A stretch of 64,000 bases of DNA, from positions 310,001-374,000 of the forward strand of contig JBLDXI010000042.1 in the NCBI GenBank assembly GCA_047495785.1, given 5' to 3'. The notes beneath the pieces were generated by a model. That model saw nothing but the letters and a program-made list of their open reading frames with translations, was not told the DNA's origin and did no database searches. Positions 11,596-21,110 of this stretch are shown here, piece by piece. The stretch is from Lepidodermella squamata (taxonomy: Eukaryota > Gastrotricha). A program made the position numbers and the translations under genes. Within the stretch, counting starts at the first letter, position 1. Each line of letters starts with the position of its first letter.

Positions 11596-12186
11596 ATGTC
11601 TGCCTTCGATCATAAGGACGAGCCCTTTGTTGATTCCTTTCCCGAGATCCTTCCCGTCTTCGCCCCGCCGCCTATCATCATCTCTAGCGGTTCCTCCTCC
11701 CCAGCGCCGGTTCCGTTACTGACCCCCTTGGCTGAACCGCGAACACCAACGCTCGAGGTGCTGTCGCCGCCGTTGGTCGAACCTCCGACCCCGGAGTTTG
11801 AACCGACGTCGCCAACGCCTGTTTCTTCACCGATACTGCCGGTTCCAACGTCGCCTACGCTGTCTCCTTCATCCGTTCGGCTTGAGGTGCGCGGCTCTAC
11901 TCGCTACCCAGTTGCCACAATCGGACATCGCGACGAACCATTGCGTACCATCCGCCGGCAGTTGCGCCGTCAGCGCCTTGCGATATCGTATTCTCGACGG
12001 GCCGCCGCTCTTCGCCGTGGTGCGCCCTATAACGAGGCTTTCACGGCGGAGGAGTTATTTCGAGCCTTTGACTCGTTGCTGACGCGGCGTGTTGGATCCC
12101 GAGCTCCTGAACCTGCTCCTCCTCTGACTCAAGACGCTGAAACCCAGACCGAACCTATCTATCTTACCTCTTTCCGGCGCATATGA
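11596..12186 (+). CDS. Antisense Pro/Arg-rich ORF inside the Gypsy element (196 residues)
   Basis: This ORF lies between the end of env and the 3' LTR, on the strand opposite to gag, pol and env. From the ATG at 11,596 it encodes about 100 residues dominated by Pro, Ser and Thr (PTSPT, VPLLTPL), then an Arg-rich region (RRQLRRQR, SRRAAALRRG) and an acidic/polar end. The frame is also open upstream to 11,458. An AATAAA at about 12,302, just past the stop, lies on the same strand, and transcription would converge with env. No known family was recognised. Antisense accessory genes are known in some retroviruses (HTLV-1 HBZ); any similarity of role is speculation. It could also be a captured host fragment. 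Confidence 0.5.
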   Translation: MSAFDHKDEPFVDSFPEILPVFAPPPIIISSGSSSPAPVPLLTPLAEPRTPTLEVLSPPLVEPPTPEFEPTSPTPVSSPILPVPTSPTLSPSSVRLEVRGSTRYPVATIGHRDEPLRTIRRQLRRQRLAISYSRRAAALRRGAPYNEAFTAEELFRAFDSLLTRRVGSRAPEPAPPLTQDAETQTEPIYLTSFRRI

Positions 12187-12351
12187 TCCTTCTTTTGTGT
12201 TAACAAAAAAATTCATTAACTATTTCCACTGCATTTCCTTGTTAAAATGTTCAACTGTGTATCATGCTTTCACGGCAAATTAATGAGTACTTGTAATTAT
12301 TAATAAACACTCCATGCAGGCATTTCAGTCTTTTATTATTCACATCGGGTT

Positions 12352-14619
12352 TTAAAACGAGGTTTCTTTTACGAATTTCGCAACGAGTTGCTTTGCTGAA
12401 ATGCTGCCGTCGTTTTTCAAAACAGCCCAACGCCAGAATCGGCCATGCATACTAGTCGGTATCGTGCTCAGATACTGCTGAATCTCATTCCGTGACGCTA
12501 TTGGCGTAGTTTCCGGTGTAAAATCTTGCGACTTCGAGCTAGTTGCTGCCGTGTCGTCTAGCTTGGCTTGAATTTGCACGATTGGTTTTGTAGATGAGTT
12601 AGTTTCGAACTGTGATCCTGATAGAACTTGCAGTGACGGCATCGCAGTTGGCTGCCAGCTTGGCTGAGACGCGTTATTCATTCTTGATTCCATCAGCATT
12701 TTCCCGATCGTTATCGTCGCCATTATTGCCAACGTACTTTCGAAGATGGCGAAGATTGCTATTGCGAAGTTGATTGTCTGCAGGTGCTGGTCAAACCATG
12801 ACTGCTCGTTTTCCGTTGTTGTTAAGGCTTCGACATGCTTTTTGATTTCTTCTATTCGCTTCTGCTCGTCGCTTTCCTCTTGGATTTCCTTATCGGTTAG
12901 ATTTGCAATTTCGCGCTTAGTTGCTTCCATTTCTTCCAGCCAGGACTGATTGTTTGTTCTTTGAAGCAGGTTATCGATTTCCTTCGTTAAGTTATAGCTT
13001 CCTACGGCCGTTTCATTTGCGCCGATCACATCAATGGTACCATTATCGTAGACCGTTATGAGCTTTTCCTCTGCTTCCAACGTACAAGAATCGGGTTCCC
13101 GGGCTTTCTTCCATTGTTGGTCTTCGTAGCGGATACTTTCTCCGCAACCCAACTTGAAAACGTAGCCGGCCTTGTCGTACATTTTCGCCAACGTCGTTCC
13201 GTTGTTGAATTTTATCGATATCTGGCCAGATTTTGTTAATAACACGCTGTGGTCGCCAATGTCGACAAGAGGTTTCTCGTTTTGGCATGTCGCCAGGCTC
13301 GTTTTTGTCAGAACTTTCGCATCGAATGTCAGCATTTTGATGTCGTTCCTAGCCGCTATTTGCAGCCAGCTAGGCGCCCGTTGAAGTCTGCAATCTTCTT
13401 GGCTGCAGATTCTCATACCTTTCCCGATCCTGAGGCAGTTATCGAGGCACGCTTTTTCTAATTCGAAATACTGCCCCTCGCATTTGACTATGCCATCGCT
13501 TTTGTCAGCCTTGTCCATTGTTGTCAGACAAGCTGAATCGCTTCGGAGTGAAATCGTCCTGAATTTGAGCAGTTTGCATTGCGTTTCGTTCAAGATCGGC
13601 ACGTCTGCGGTTAGCATCACATCGAAATCATCTTGGATTAGGCGAATTCCTACTTCCGCTTCGATCAGTAATGGTCTCCCTAGCGCTAGGAGTTTCAAGG
13701 TCGTATTTGTGATGCCGCTTCGCTTCGATAATTGTAGCAGTAAGTTTTCTCTTTGAAACGCTGGTAATTCCCGGATGGATACGTATCCTTTTTCGCTGCT
13801 GGTATGGAGACGCGCCGCTTGATTGAGAGCTGCATGTCGGTTCATAAGCTTGGTCAAGGCGATAATTCCTGTTTTCGCGAAGTACTCCAGCTTCATTTCG
13901 GATTCGGATAATTCCCGCATTGCTTTTGCTGCCGCGTCGGCGTTTCTATCGATTTCCAGGACCTTATCCGATAGCTTGTCCTGTCGCCTTGTTATCAAGG
14001 TATCTATTCCTCGGACGTTCTTGAATTGTGCTTGCTCGTGTTCCATTTCGTCGGTGGCTGCCAGAAGGGCCTTTTTATTTTCCGTCGTGGTGCCTTCGCT
14101 GCACGTTTGCCCATAGAAAAAGTAGTTGGCAAGCCGTCCCAGCGCGCTTGAACACCACCATGACTCTCTCCTAACTCTCCTCCCCTTTCGCTGAGGTTCC
14201 GCAAAGGTCAGGTTCTCGCTGCATTCCGGCTTGAATCGAAGGACCGTGCAGTCGGACCGGGAGTAGCCATACTGGAACTTGCAGCCCACCGCGTCCAGTG
14301 AATCGCACCGCCTTTGGTGATCGAACGGTGGAGCGACGTGCTTTGTTTCCAGCTCTTCCCACACGTATGTTAGGTCCTTTAGTTCATCGGGTCCGTTCCA
14401 GCTAAACAGCAGCCGCAATGGAGCAGAGTCCTTGATTTCTTCCCTTATCGCCACCGGCCATCGCTCGATTTCGAACAGGATATCTTCTTTTTCTATTGCC
14501 GTCGCCAGGATCGTTGGTAGGAAGTGGATTTTGCTCTCCGTCGAAAAAACGAAACAGATGCAGACGATGCCAATGGAGAGCCCATTCATTTTCGGTGTCT
14601 GCATCAGAAAATATTTCAT
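12352..14619 (-). CDS. Env-like membrane glycoprotein of the Gypsy element (755 residues)
   Basis: The third ORF of the element. It starts one base after the pol stop codon (14,621-14,623), so expression by reinitiation or a spliced RNA is likely. Visible features are an N-terminal hydrophobic signal (about 12-27), a basic RVRR furin-type site at about 148-151 followed by an aromatic stretch, long helical heptad-like segments, several N-glycosylation sites, many Cys, a hydrophobic segment at about 614-640 that would anchor it in the membrane, and a 110-residue tail. This is the plan of class I fusion-type envelope proteins of errantiviruses and baculovirus F proteins; direct family membership was not tested. 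The frame is intact. Confidence 0.75.
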   Translation of the reverse strand: MKYFLMQTPKMNGLSIGIVCICFVFSTESKIHFLPTILATAIEKEDILFEIERWPVAIREEIKDSAPLRLLFSWNGPDELKDLTYVWEELETKHVAPPFDHQRRCDSLDAVGCKFQYGYSRSDCTVLRFKPECSENLTFAEPQRKGRRVRRESWWCSSALGRLANYFFYGQTCSEGTTTENKKALLAATDEMEHEQAQFKNVRGIDTLITRRQDKLSDKVLEIDRNADAAAKAMRELSESEMKLEYFAKTGIIALTKLMNRHAALNQAARLHTSSEKGYVSIRELPAFQRENLLLQLSKRSGITNTTLKLLALGRPLLIEAEVGIRLIQDDFDVMLTADVPILNETQCKLLKFRTISLRSDSACLTTMDKADKSDGIVKCEGQYFELEKACLDNCLRIGKGMRICSQEDCRLQRAPSWLQIAARNDIKMLTFDAKVLTKTSLATCQNEKPLVDIGDHSVLLTKSGQISIKFNNGTTLAKMYDKAGYVFKLGCGESIRYEDQQWKKAREPDSCTLEAEEKLITVYDNGTIDVIGANETAVGSYNLTKEIDNLLQRTNNQSWLEEMEATKREIANLTDKEIQEESDEQKRIEEIKKHVEALTTTENEQSWFDQHLQTINFAIAIFAIFESTLAIMATITIGKMLMESRMNNASQPSWQPTAMPSLQVLSGSQFETNSSTKPIVQIQAKLDDTAATSSKSQDFTPETTPIASRNEIQQYLSTIPTSMHGRFWRWAVLKNDGSISAKQLVAKFVKETSF

Positions 14620-14620
14620 T

Positions 14621-17600
14621 TTAGTGTTTTCCTGGGTCCGTCGGAACCCTGGTTTTGGAGCGGGTGGTTAGCCCCCCCTCCCTTGCTATGATATTACTTG
14701 GGTCCACCTCCCTACGAATGTTCGCAAATTTTCCCGAGTTTTCCGGAAGTCGGCTTTGCTGAGATTGCACTTCCGGTTGGGTTGAAGGTTGAGAGACGCT
14801 TGCGCCGTCAGGTCCAGTGCTTTTGGCTAGCAGGGCAGACAAATTCTTAGCATTTACCATCGGCTTCCCTGCGGAGATGGCCTCAGCTCGTTGTAGCACC
14901 TTGTTTGCTGCCTGCTGCATGGGAGAGGGTCCACTATCTTTATACTTCGCCGCGAGTCGATTCATGACCTCCGTTTGCGTAGCCTTAAACGGTTGTGATA
15001 GCGCAGTTGCCACCGGGGCGGGATCTTCTCGTTCCCACGCAAACTCGGGAGTACTGCTTTTTCGCTGCGCCATCGGTTCCCTTGCCGTTTGACTTGCTCC
15101 GATTGCTTCGCTCGCTGTCATTCTGGCGACTCTCTCCTCCCAGCTGACTGCTGAATTATCGGTGGCTGGTTGGGCGGTCTCGCCTGCTGCCACCATCTCG
15201 GCGACGCTCTGCTCCCAACTTCTTTCACGATAGGGCTTGAGCCGATTTCGATGGACGACCATTTTTGCTCCATCGTCGATGCATTCGATCTCGTAATTTC
15301 TTTCGTCCAGGATGTCCTTTACCTCACAGACTTTGGACCACAAAGCCGTGAACTTTTTCGGTTGTCCCACCGGTATTGCTGGATCGTACAGGCAAACTTT
15401 CTGACCGATTTCCAGCGGCTCGGCATTTTTCGAATTTTTGTCGTGTGCAGCTCGCTGCTTTTCCCGGGCCTTCTCGAGTTTGTCGATTGCCATTTTGTGT
15501 GCCGCTTTGAGGAACTGCCGGGTTTCCTCCGCGAACTTCTCCACCGGGCGGGTCGCTGCCTGGTCTTCCGTGTCGAATAGCCAAGCATCGATGCGCATAG
15601 GTGGGTTTCTTCCCATTTGGAGTTGCGCCGGGGTCATGCCGTGCGAGTCGTGCACTGATGTGTTGTACGATCGAATTGCGTCGGGGATGAACAGATCCCA
15701 ATCTTTCGGTTTGTTTTCGTCCCTTATCTTCGTGACGATGTTTTCGAGTGTCCGGTTCATCCTTTCGATAAAGCCATTGCATTCGGGATGGTATGCTGTT
15801 GTATGGACGTGCTTCGTGCCCCATAGATTGCATACTTCTTCGACCACCTTCGCTTCGAAGTTCGTGCCTTGATCGTTCAGTAGTTGCATCGGGCTCCCCC
15901 ATATGCTTACATAGTTTTTCAGGCACTTGAGCACTGCTTCCGCTGTGGTCGAGCGTAGTGGATATGCCGCGATCCATTTCGTGAAGTGGTCGCCGATTAG
16001 CAGAACGTGCGTGTGTCCGCGATTCGAAGTCGGGTGGATCGGTCCCATCATATCCCAACAAACTAGTTCTCCCGGGGCGCTAGTCTCGATCGACTTCATT
16101 GGCGCTACCGGTTTGGGGTTTGGCGCATTCGCCTTTTGACATCGCGAACAAGTTTTCACGTATTCTTCTGCGTCGGCTTCGTAGTTCGGCCAATAGAATC
16201 GCTCCTTCAGGCGAGCAACCGTCCTGTCGATTCCCATATGGCCTGCTTCGTCGTGCAATTCCGACAAGGCTTCCAGTCTTAGAACTTTCGGCAAGTAGAT
16301 TTGATCCGGTTGGCCCTGCCTTCGTCGCACTAATACTCTTCTGTTTGTCGCGAATTCGGAGTTCTTCTGCTTGGCTTTGTTCTTCAGATCGTCCGTCTCC
16401 GGGTCCAGATTCTGGGCTGCTTTAATTGTAGCCGGCGTGATCATATTGATGTCGATGTTGTCGACTCGCCTTGAGAGAGCATCCGCATTTCCGTGTTTTC
16501 GGCCGGCTCGATGGACAACGTCCATGTCGTATTCCTGAAGCAGCATCTGGTACCGTGCCAGTTTTCCTCCGTGATCCTTGCATTTCTGGATCGTGACTAA
16601 CGGGTCGTGGTCGGTCACCAGCAAAAATTTTCCGCCTTGCTCGCGCGTTTTCAAGTAGCATCGAAACTGCTTGATCGCCCATACAATTCCGAGGAGTTCT
16701 CGCTCCGTGGTTGAGTAGTTTCGTTCGGTTTTTGTCAGCGTTCTGCTCGCATAGGCCACGACGACTTCCTTGCCGTCGACTTCTTGACCAAGTACCGCAC
16801 CGATCGCGTAATTTGATGCATCCGTGAAGACAATGAACGGCAAATCAAATCTGGGGTATGCCAATATTGGTGGCGTTGTTAGCCGTGTACGCAGCTCGTC
16901 GAACGATCTTTGGGCTTCCTCGGTCCACTCGAACGTTTCGTCCTTTTTCCGAGTGAGAGCCGTTAGCGGTTCGGCGATTTCCGCGAAGTCCTTGATAAAC
17001 CGGCGATAATACGACGCCAATCCCAAAAATGATTTGACCTGACCGACATCCCTCGGACGTGGATATTTCTTAACCGCGTCAGTGTTCCGAGTGTCCGGGC
17101 GGATTCCGTCGGCCGACACGATATGGCCCAAATAGGTCACTTCCTTGCACGCGATGTTGCATTTGGACGGTTTGATCTTCAAATTAGCTTCGCGCAGACG
17201 GATGAGGACCTTCTCCATACGTTCCAAATGTTCCTCGAAAGTGTTGGAGAAGATGATTATGTCGTCGAGGTAGACCAAGCAAGTGTCGAAGAGTAGTCCA
17301 GCGAGTACGAATCCCATGAGCCGTTGAAATGTCGCCGGCGCGTTGGCCAACCCGAATGGGAGCACTTCCCATTCCCATAGGCCTCCGTTTGTGCAGAATG
17401 CTGTTTTCGCTTTGCTTTCCTCATCGAGTCCGACCTGCCAGTAGCCTGATGCCAAGTCGAACGTTGAGAACCATTTTGCTCCGCTTAACGCGTCGAGTGT
17501 TTCGTCGCACCGTGGTAGTGGCATGGCGTCCTTGACCGTTACCATGTTTAGAGCGCGGTAGTCGACACAGAACCTGGTGGAACCGTCTTTTTTCTTCACC

Positions 17601-18727
17601 AAAACCACCGCTGATGACCAGGGGGAAGAACTTGGTCTGATGACGCCTGCTGCTAACATGTCTTCGACTTCTTTACGGATTTGTTGGCGTTCGACGAAAG
17701 TGACTCTTCTTGGCGCGGCCTTGACTGGGCCGCCCGTCGTGATTATTGTGTGCTTGACTTTGGTGCAGCGTCCAAGGTCGCCTTTTCCTGACGAGAACAC
17801 ATCGCTGTACTTCCTGAGAAGCTTCCGTAGTTGCTCCTTTTGCTTGGGTGTCAGGTTGTCGCTGTCCAGGTTCACCATTTTCCAGGCTTCCGACTTATCT
17901 GTTGGCTCGCCTTCGCTTGCAGGCTTAGGTTTCTCGATGTCGGCGGAGTCTATCTTTTCCACGAGCGCTAGTTTCTGACCCCTGTTAATTTGAATGGGTG
18001 TCACTCCCGCGTTTACTACCGGGACCTGGACCTTTCCGTTGGTGACTGTTACTAGCGCCCTGCCGACTAGGAGGGCACTTTCCGGGTTCCCCCGTTGAAT
18101 TGGGTGTGTCATCGCCGTGGTACCCTCTTTTTCCGAGACCTCTGCCGTTACCATAAAAATGCATCCCGGTGGAATCACCCTATGTTCGGACGCAGCTATT
18201 TTTGTAAAGATCTGGGCCTTCCCCACGTATCCCAGAAATGGGTTACGATTCTCCAAGCGTGATAGCTTAACATTTTTTCCCCCGATTGTCATGCTGCCCC
18301 TCTTCCAGCAAATTCGATCGACGAATTTGTCGAGGAAATCTGCGCCCAATAAACCATCCGCTACCAGGCCTTTTATTAAAACGAACTCGTGGCAAAATTC
18401 CAGGGTCCCAATCTTGAAACAAATTTCTGCCTTGCCCACCACACTTAAAGGTTTCCCGTCGGGTCCTCTGGCTTCCGCGGGGACACAATTCGCGAAGCCC
18501 TTTACTAACTCTGCTCTTAGACAACTGGAGTAGGCGCCCGTGTCTAAAAGCAGGTTCCCTGACGCGCCGTTTCCCAGGGTGGCTTCAACTGCTAAACCTC
18601 TCCCCTGGTGGGCGCGGCCCGCGGGTCCTGTGTTGTTTATTGCGGAATGTTGGGCCGTCGCTGCCCGCTCGGCGTCGGCCCTCTCTCGTTTCCCTGGTTC
18701 GACGAATCCTTCCTGGGCGAGCGACAT
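14621..18727 (-). CDS. pol: Gypsy pol polyprotein: protease, reverse transcriptase, RNase H, integrase
   Basis: An intact open frame of 1,368 codons. Protease: LDTGA at 61-65. Reverse transcriptase: about 330-530, with YLDD at 486-489. RNase H: about 630-755, beginning FTDAS. Integrase: HHCC zinc finger about 824-863, core with Asp 892, Asp 952 and Glu 988 (D,D-35-E spacing), then a C-terminal chromatin-facing region to about 1,120. A low-complexity Ala/Ser/Gln tail follows. It overlaps the end of gag by 91 bp in the -1 frame, and the slippery site at 18,688-18,694 means real pol synthesis begins as a gag-pol fusion. All catalytic residues I looked for are present, so the enzyme set appears functional. 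Confidence 0.97.
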   Translation of the reverse strand: MSLAQEGFVEPGKRERADAERAATAQHSAINNTGPAGRAHQGRGLAVEATLGNGASGNLLLDTGAYSSCLRAELVKGFANCVPAEARGPDGKPLSVVGKAEICFKIGTLEFCHEFVLIKGLVADGLLGADFLDKFVDRICWKRGSMTIGGKNVKLSRLENRNPFLGYVGKAQIFTKIAASEHRVIPPGCIFMVTAEVSEKEGTTAMTHPIQRGNPESALLVGRALVTVTNGKVQVPVVNAGVTPIQINRGQKLALVEKIDSADIEKPKPASEGEPTDKSEAWKMVNLDSDNLTPKQKEQLRKLLRKYSDVFSSGKGDLGRCTKVKHTIITTGGPVKAAPRRVTFVERQQIRKEVEDMLAAGVIRPSSSPWSSAVVLVKKKDGSTRFCVDYRALNMVTVKDAMPLPRCDETLDALSGAKWFSTFDLASGYWQVGLDEESKAKTAFCTNGGLWEWEVLPFGLANAPATFQRLMGFVLAGLLFDTCLVYLDDIIIFSNTFEEHLERMEKVLIRLREANLKIKPSKCNIACKEVTYLGHIVSADGIRPDTRNTDAVKKYPRPRDVGQVKSFLGLASYYRRFIKDFAEIAEPLTALTRKKDETFEWTEEAQRSFDELRTRLTTPPILAYPRFDLPFIVFTDASNYAIGAVLGQEVDGKEVVVAYASRTLTKTERNYSTTERELLGIVWAIKQFRCYLKTREQGGKFLLVTDHDPLVTIQKCKDHGGKLARYQMLLQEYDMDVVHRAGRKHGNADALSRRVDNIDINMITPATIKAAQNLDPETDDLKNKAKQKNSEFATNRRVLVRRRQGQPDQIYLPKVLRLEALSELHDEAGHMGIDRTVARLKERFYWPNYEADAEEYVKTCSRCQKANAPNPKPVAPMKSIETSAPGELVCWDMMGPIHPTSNRGHTHVLLIGDHFTKWIAAYPLRSTTAEAVLKCLKNYVSIWGSPMQLLNDQGTNFEAKVVEEVCNLWGTKHVHTTAYHPECNGFIERMNRTLENIVTKIRDENKPKDWDLFIPDAIRSYNTSVHDSHGMTPAQLQMGRNPPMRIDAWLFDTEDQAATRPVEKFAEETRQFLKAAHKMAIDKLEKAREKQRAAHDKNSKNAEPLEIGQKVCLYDPAIPVGQPKKFTALWSKVCEVKDILDERNYEIECIDDGAKMVVHRNRLKPYRERSWEQSVAEMVAAGETAQPATDNSAVSWEERVARMTASEAIGASQTAREPMAQRKSSTPEFAWEREDPAPVATALSQPFKATQTEVMNRLAAKYKDSGPSPMQQAANKVLQRAEAISAGKPMVNAKNLSALLAKSTGPDGASVSQPSTQPEVQSQQSRLPENSGKFANIRREVDPSNIIAREGGLTTRSKTRVPTDPGKH

Positions 18728-19818
18728 TCGAACATTCTGTGCCCGGCTCGCCCGCAGTTCCAGCAGCCGCTGCCGCCGCCGGATGATCTAAACGGTCTTG
18801 GTCGATTTCCTGGTGGAGGTCGTCGGTTATTGCCACGAAAACTCCTTCTTGGGTCAGGTTTCCCATCGCCTGGTCGTTGATCAGGCCGTTTGTCGCGGTT
18901 CAGACTCAGGGCGCTGACTGTTTGCGTTACCGCATTTACAACTGCTTCGCTGACTATCTGCTGCATTGACATTGAGTTTTCCTGGGGTTCCACATTGTAA
19001 ACCATGGTCGGACCCGCCGCCGCGACCGCGGGGTCCTTGCACATTCGTATCGCCTTTTCTTCTCGTTCGGCATGCTCGATTATTTTCGGCATGTCCGTTG
19101 TTGAGTCGGCAAATCGGTATACCGCCGCTTTGATGTCAGATCGTAGCCCGTTGAGAAAACATGCTTTGATGAGGCTGTCGTAGCCGTCCGGCATTTGCTC
19201 CTTCAATCCCGCTAGCGTCGCCAAGCGCTTCAGGGCGTTGTAGTAGTCGCACACTCGCTCCTTCGATTGCTGAGTCCGGCTGATGAGCTGAGCGTTGGCG
19301 GCATCTTGATCCGGTCGTAGTCCTGCGCCGCTTTCGATGATCTGCCTTGCTTCCTTCAGTGATGTGGCTGACTTAGAGCTATTTTCCCAAGCTTCCCTAA
19401 GCCTGCCAGACAATTTTGTGGGTAAAATAGTTAAACCTCTATTCAAAATTTCAAGTTAGTCTTTCATTTTGGTTTTGTCGTCCGCAGACGCATCTGGTTT
19501 GCTATTATCCGCTTGGTGAAGCGCTATTTTTGCACTGATTTTGGTTAAAAATTGATCGTCCACACCGCAAGCAGTCATCCAAGCCTCGAAATTTTTCCAT
19601 GATTCATCAAATTTTTCAAAAGTTTCGCCCTCAATATCTTTCATTGAGGCGAGGTAGCGATAAAGATCAGATTTAATACTTGAGGCCATTTTTGTTCTGT
19701 TTTCTTTGATAAATTGCTCAATCAAATCGTTTAAAAATGCAAAATCTGGATTTGGTACTGGTTCGAGTTTCAATGTTACACTAGATTGCTTTCTTTCTTC
19801 GGAACTTGCTCTTGACAT
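18637..19818 (-). CDS. gag: Gypsy gag, with one in-frame TAA
   Basis: Structural protein of the virus-like particle. The N-terminal part (from ATG at 19,818) is charged and helical. A TAA at 19,456-19,458 interrupts the frame after 120 codons, and the same frame then continues with no shift through a retrotransposon-gag-like helical region and a CCHC zinc knuckle (CWNC..GH..FEC) near the C-terminus, flanked by Arg/Gly/Pro-rich sequence that would bind RNA. Either the stop is a recent mutation in this copy, or the element makes two products or uses readthrough. Pol follows by -1 frameshift. Confidence 0.85.
18688..18694 (-). promoter_or_regulatory. -1 ribosomal frameshift site G GGA AAC between gag and pol
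   Basis: The heptamer GGGAAAC is in the correct register for the gag zero frame (G|GGA|AAC) and sits in the gag-pol overlap; slipping back one base enters the pol frame (GKRER). It matches the X XXY YYZ rule. I did not model a downstream RNA structure. Confidence 0.75.
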
Positions 19819-19904
19819 AAGATCAAACCCGCTAACAGTTGATGTTTAATTTGTTTGTTTCAAAAAAATTCAAATTCCCACGGATGTGCGCTTTTTTCCT
19901 TTTT

Positions 19905-20125
19905 CGAGATTTCCGATATTTCAAAATCCAGATTCTAGCTTACGTAATTTTCCGAATTTCAGAGATTTTCAATATTTCAAAATTCAGATTCTAGCTTACG
20001 TAATTTTCCAAATTTCAGAGATTTTTAATATTTCAAAATTCGTATTTTTGCCTTTGCGTAATTTCCAAATCTCAGAGTTTTTCAAAATTCTTATTTTTAG
20101 CTTTGCGTAATTTCCAAATTTCACC
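19905..20125. repeat. Tandem repeats in the Gypsy 5' leader
   Basis: About four degenerate units of roughly 55-62 bp, each built from CAGAGATTTT, ATTTCAAAATTC and GCTTACGTAATTTCC-like pieces. The later units have diverged. They lie between the primer binding site and gag. Confidence 0.7.
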
Positions 20126-20452
20126 TGCTTAGAAATTCAGTTGAGGTTTCCCAAATGTTTAGAACGAGTACCAAAAATAATTTTGAAGTCTTGGGATCTG
20201 ATAATTTTCCAGCTGGGGTGGCTCTGTTTCAGAATTTTGCGACTTCCCCAAAAAAAAAATTTTCAACAGTAGGTAGTGAGGCTTGATGATGCTTGCGTTT
20301 GCAAAAATTTAGATGATTTTCCAAAGCAATTGTTTTGGGTATTCGGGGCCTTCAAATTCGCAACTTACTTAATGGTTTTAAGCGACAAGTGATAGCTACT
20401 TGCCCCTCCAAAACCGCCGTAGGCAACAATATTAAATTGCCCAAAAGTTTGC

Positions 20453-20575
20453 TGTTGAGATGATTGAAGCCGTTGGGTTGATTGAGGGTCGATTGAGGCC
20501 GTTGACTTCGAGTGGATTCGCGCTATTGAGTTGATCGAGGCCGTTGAGTCGATCTTGCCTATTGAGTTAACTGTG
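20453..20575. repeat. Degenerate 18-bp tandem repeats beside the primer binding site
   Basis: Repeated variants of TTGAGTTGATCGAGGCCG. Most likely part of the element's untranslated leader; leader repeats in Gypsy-type elements can bind host proteins, but nothing here shows that. Confidence 0.55.
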
Positions 20576-20578
20576 GCT

Positions 20579-20592
20579 CACCGCTGCCACCA
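20579..20592 (-). other. Primer binding site, complementary to tRNA-Leu
   Basis: One base inside the 5' LTR the minus strand reads TGGTGGCAGCGGTG, the complement of a tRNA 3' end CACCGCTGCCACCA. That acceptor end is typical of animal tRNA-Leu(AAG) as I remember it; the match beyond 14 bases is poor. Confidence 0.72.
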
Positions 20593-20593
20593 A

Positions 20594-21080
20594 TGTAACC
20601 ACTGGGTTCTTTATCCAACAAGTCAACTCTAGTATTCACTCTACGCTTTATTATCAGCAATTATTACAACTTGACTCTAGCAATGCTACTACCTGAACTA
20701 CTAGCGGTGTCACAAAGCCAATGTTCACGGTGTTTATATAGTGCTGTACCAAGCTGTTGTCTTGTTAGCGCTGCCCATAAAAGGATAGATCGGATTACCA
20801 TATACGGCTTGCTTTGATCCATCGATGTTACCAAATATGGTGAGCGGTATAATTAGCTGTCGGTATCGATAATGCGAGTTGTTACCGTGTAGATTAAGCG
20901 TAGTGCGAATGATTGACAGGTGTAGGTGCGTCGGTGCCGGTGCATTGCGTAATGCACGCACTCACAAGATATGGCTAAGTACATACACACCAAGAGCGGT
21001 AATGTTATGTCATGCGTAACAAGGTGTAAGAGAGTGTATCAAAAATACTTAGCGCGCTGAGGTTATATTCAGCCGCTACA
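20594..21080 (-). repeat. 5' LTR of the Gypsy element
   Basis: 487 bp, differing from the other LTR at one position by eye. A TATATAAAC box (20,732-20,740, minus strand) should drive the genomic RNA. Confidence 0.9.
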
Positions 21081-21110
21081 AAATCATGAAAATTACAAAT
21101 TCAATTCAAA

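Larger units (their letters stand above)
10607..21080 (-). mobile_element. Complete env-bearing Gypsy-type LTR retrotransposon, recently inserted
   Basis: Two 487-bp LTRs (TGTAACC...GCTACA) flank gag, pol and env, all on the minus strand, with AAAT target duplications, a primer binding site for tRNA-Leu next to the right LTR and a polypurine tract next to the left LTR. Reading the LTRs side by side I see one difference (A at 10,647 versus T at 20,634), so the insertion is very young. The domain order protease-RT-RNase H-integrase is that of Gypsy elements, and the third ORF makes it errantivirus-like in organisation. Odd points are one in-frame stop in gag and a separate ORF on the opposite strand between env and the 3' LTR. 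Confidence 0.92.

Noticed and set aside
11319-11615. 98-codon plus-strand frame upstream of the antisense Gypsy ORF
   Set aside because: Overlaps the better frame starting at 11,458/11,596 and has no recognisable composition bias.
15324-16061. Long frames antisense to or overlapping the Gypsy pol and env
   Set aside because: They are shadows of the strongly biased codons of pol; pol has all expected domains on the minus strand.
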